Shown here one piece after another: positions 5,341 to 5,408 of a stretch of DNA of 5,408 nt. Under the pieces are notes generated by a model that was not told where the DNA came from, made no database searches, and saw nothing but the letters and a program-made list of their open reading frames with translations. This DNA is from DATDCV01 sp036524155. Its GTDB lineage: Bacteria > Verrucomicrobiota > Verrucomicrobiia > Limisphaerales > UBA8199. The DNA lies in the NCBI GenBank assembly GCA_036524155.1, contig DATDCV010000171.1:1-5408 (forward strand), in the 5' to 3' direction. The position numbers and the translations under genes were made by a program. How positions within the stretch are numbered: position 1 is the stretch's first letter; every line of letters starts with the position of its first letter.

Positions 5341-5408
5341 CCGCCTTGCCCGAGGATGTGGAGGGCTACGCACGACAACTCGAGGCTCTGCTCCACCACA
5401 GTCCATTG
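5277..5408 (+). pseudogene. Out-of-frame C-terminal part of the GxxExxY gene, cut by the window edge
   Basis: The frame with codons starting at 5277 is open to the last base. It reads GRTSLGNQRFHLVG, then TDTAFRLTALPEDVEGYARQ and a leucine/histidine-rich helix. This resembles the C-terminal region of long GxxExxY proteins, where a LGNQ-type segment is followed by an ...FRLTA... strand and an amphipathic helix. Joining it to the upstream frame near 5270-5285 needs one extra base or the loss of two. No canonical slippery heptamer is seen at the junction. The true end of the gene lies beyond the window. Confidence 0.65.

Overview
The window looks like a high-GC (about 60% by eye) chromosome segment of a Verrucomicrobiota-type bacterium, possibly of the Pedosphaera/Limisphaerales kind. 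This rests on a REP-associated tyrosine transposase set among REP-like hairpins, a DUF3106 protein behind an ECF sigma factor, a NamZ/DUF1343 muramidase and a GxxExxY protein. It also rests on mostly weak Shine-Dalgarno signals. The taxonomic call is inference; no rRNA or marker gene is present.

Layout. Bases 1-1034 are a REP/RAYT unit. A single-domain HUH (Y1) transposase gene (26-826, +) lies between two copies of a ~130-bp imperfect direct repeat (1-130 and 905-1034). Each copy ends in a REP-like palindrome (97-128 and 1001-1032). Two more palindromes follow the transposase, one direct (818-849) and one inverted (875-903). The transposase start codon lies in the left long repeat and its stop codon lies inside a REP palindrome.

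Bases 1059-3221 (minus strand) hold a compact three-gene operon, read right to left: an ECF sigma-70 factor, a small single-TM protein that is probably its anti-sigma factor, and a secreted DUF3106 protein. The last two overlap by ATGA. The set looks like an envelope-sensing regulatory module. The REP cluster separates its 3' end from the convergent transposase.

Bases 3308-4537 (minus strand) encode a secreted NamZ-type exo-beta-N-acetylmuramidase (GH171, formerly DUF1343), 86 nt upstream of the sigma gene on the same strand. It could be cotranscribed with it.

Bases 4538-4725 are a divergent leader with two phased short-repeat series: GGCAGAAA at about 14-nt steps and CTGCCG at exactly 19-nt steps. 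Bases 4726-5408 (+) encode a GxxExxY protein with a PD-(D/E)XK-nuclease-like core. Its reading frame appears to be broken by a one-base shift near 5270-5285; the expected C-terminal part continues in another frame to the end of the window.

No tRNA, rRNA or CRISPR array was seen. The points most worth a second look are the transposase bounded by its own repeats, the phased repeats upstream of the GxxExxY gene, the frameshift in that gene, and the sigma/anti-sigma/DUF3106 operon.
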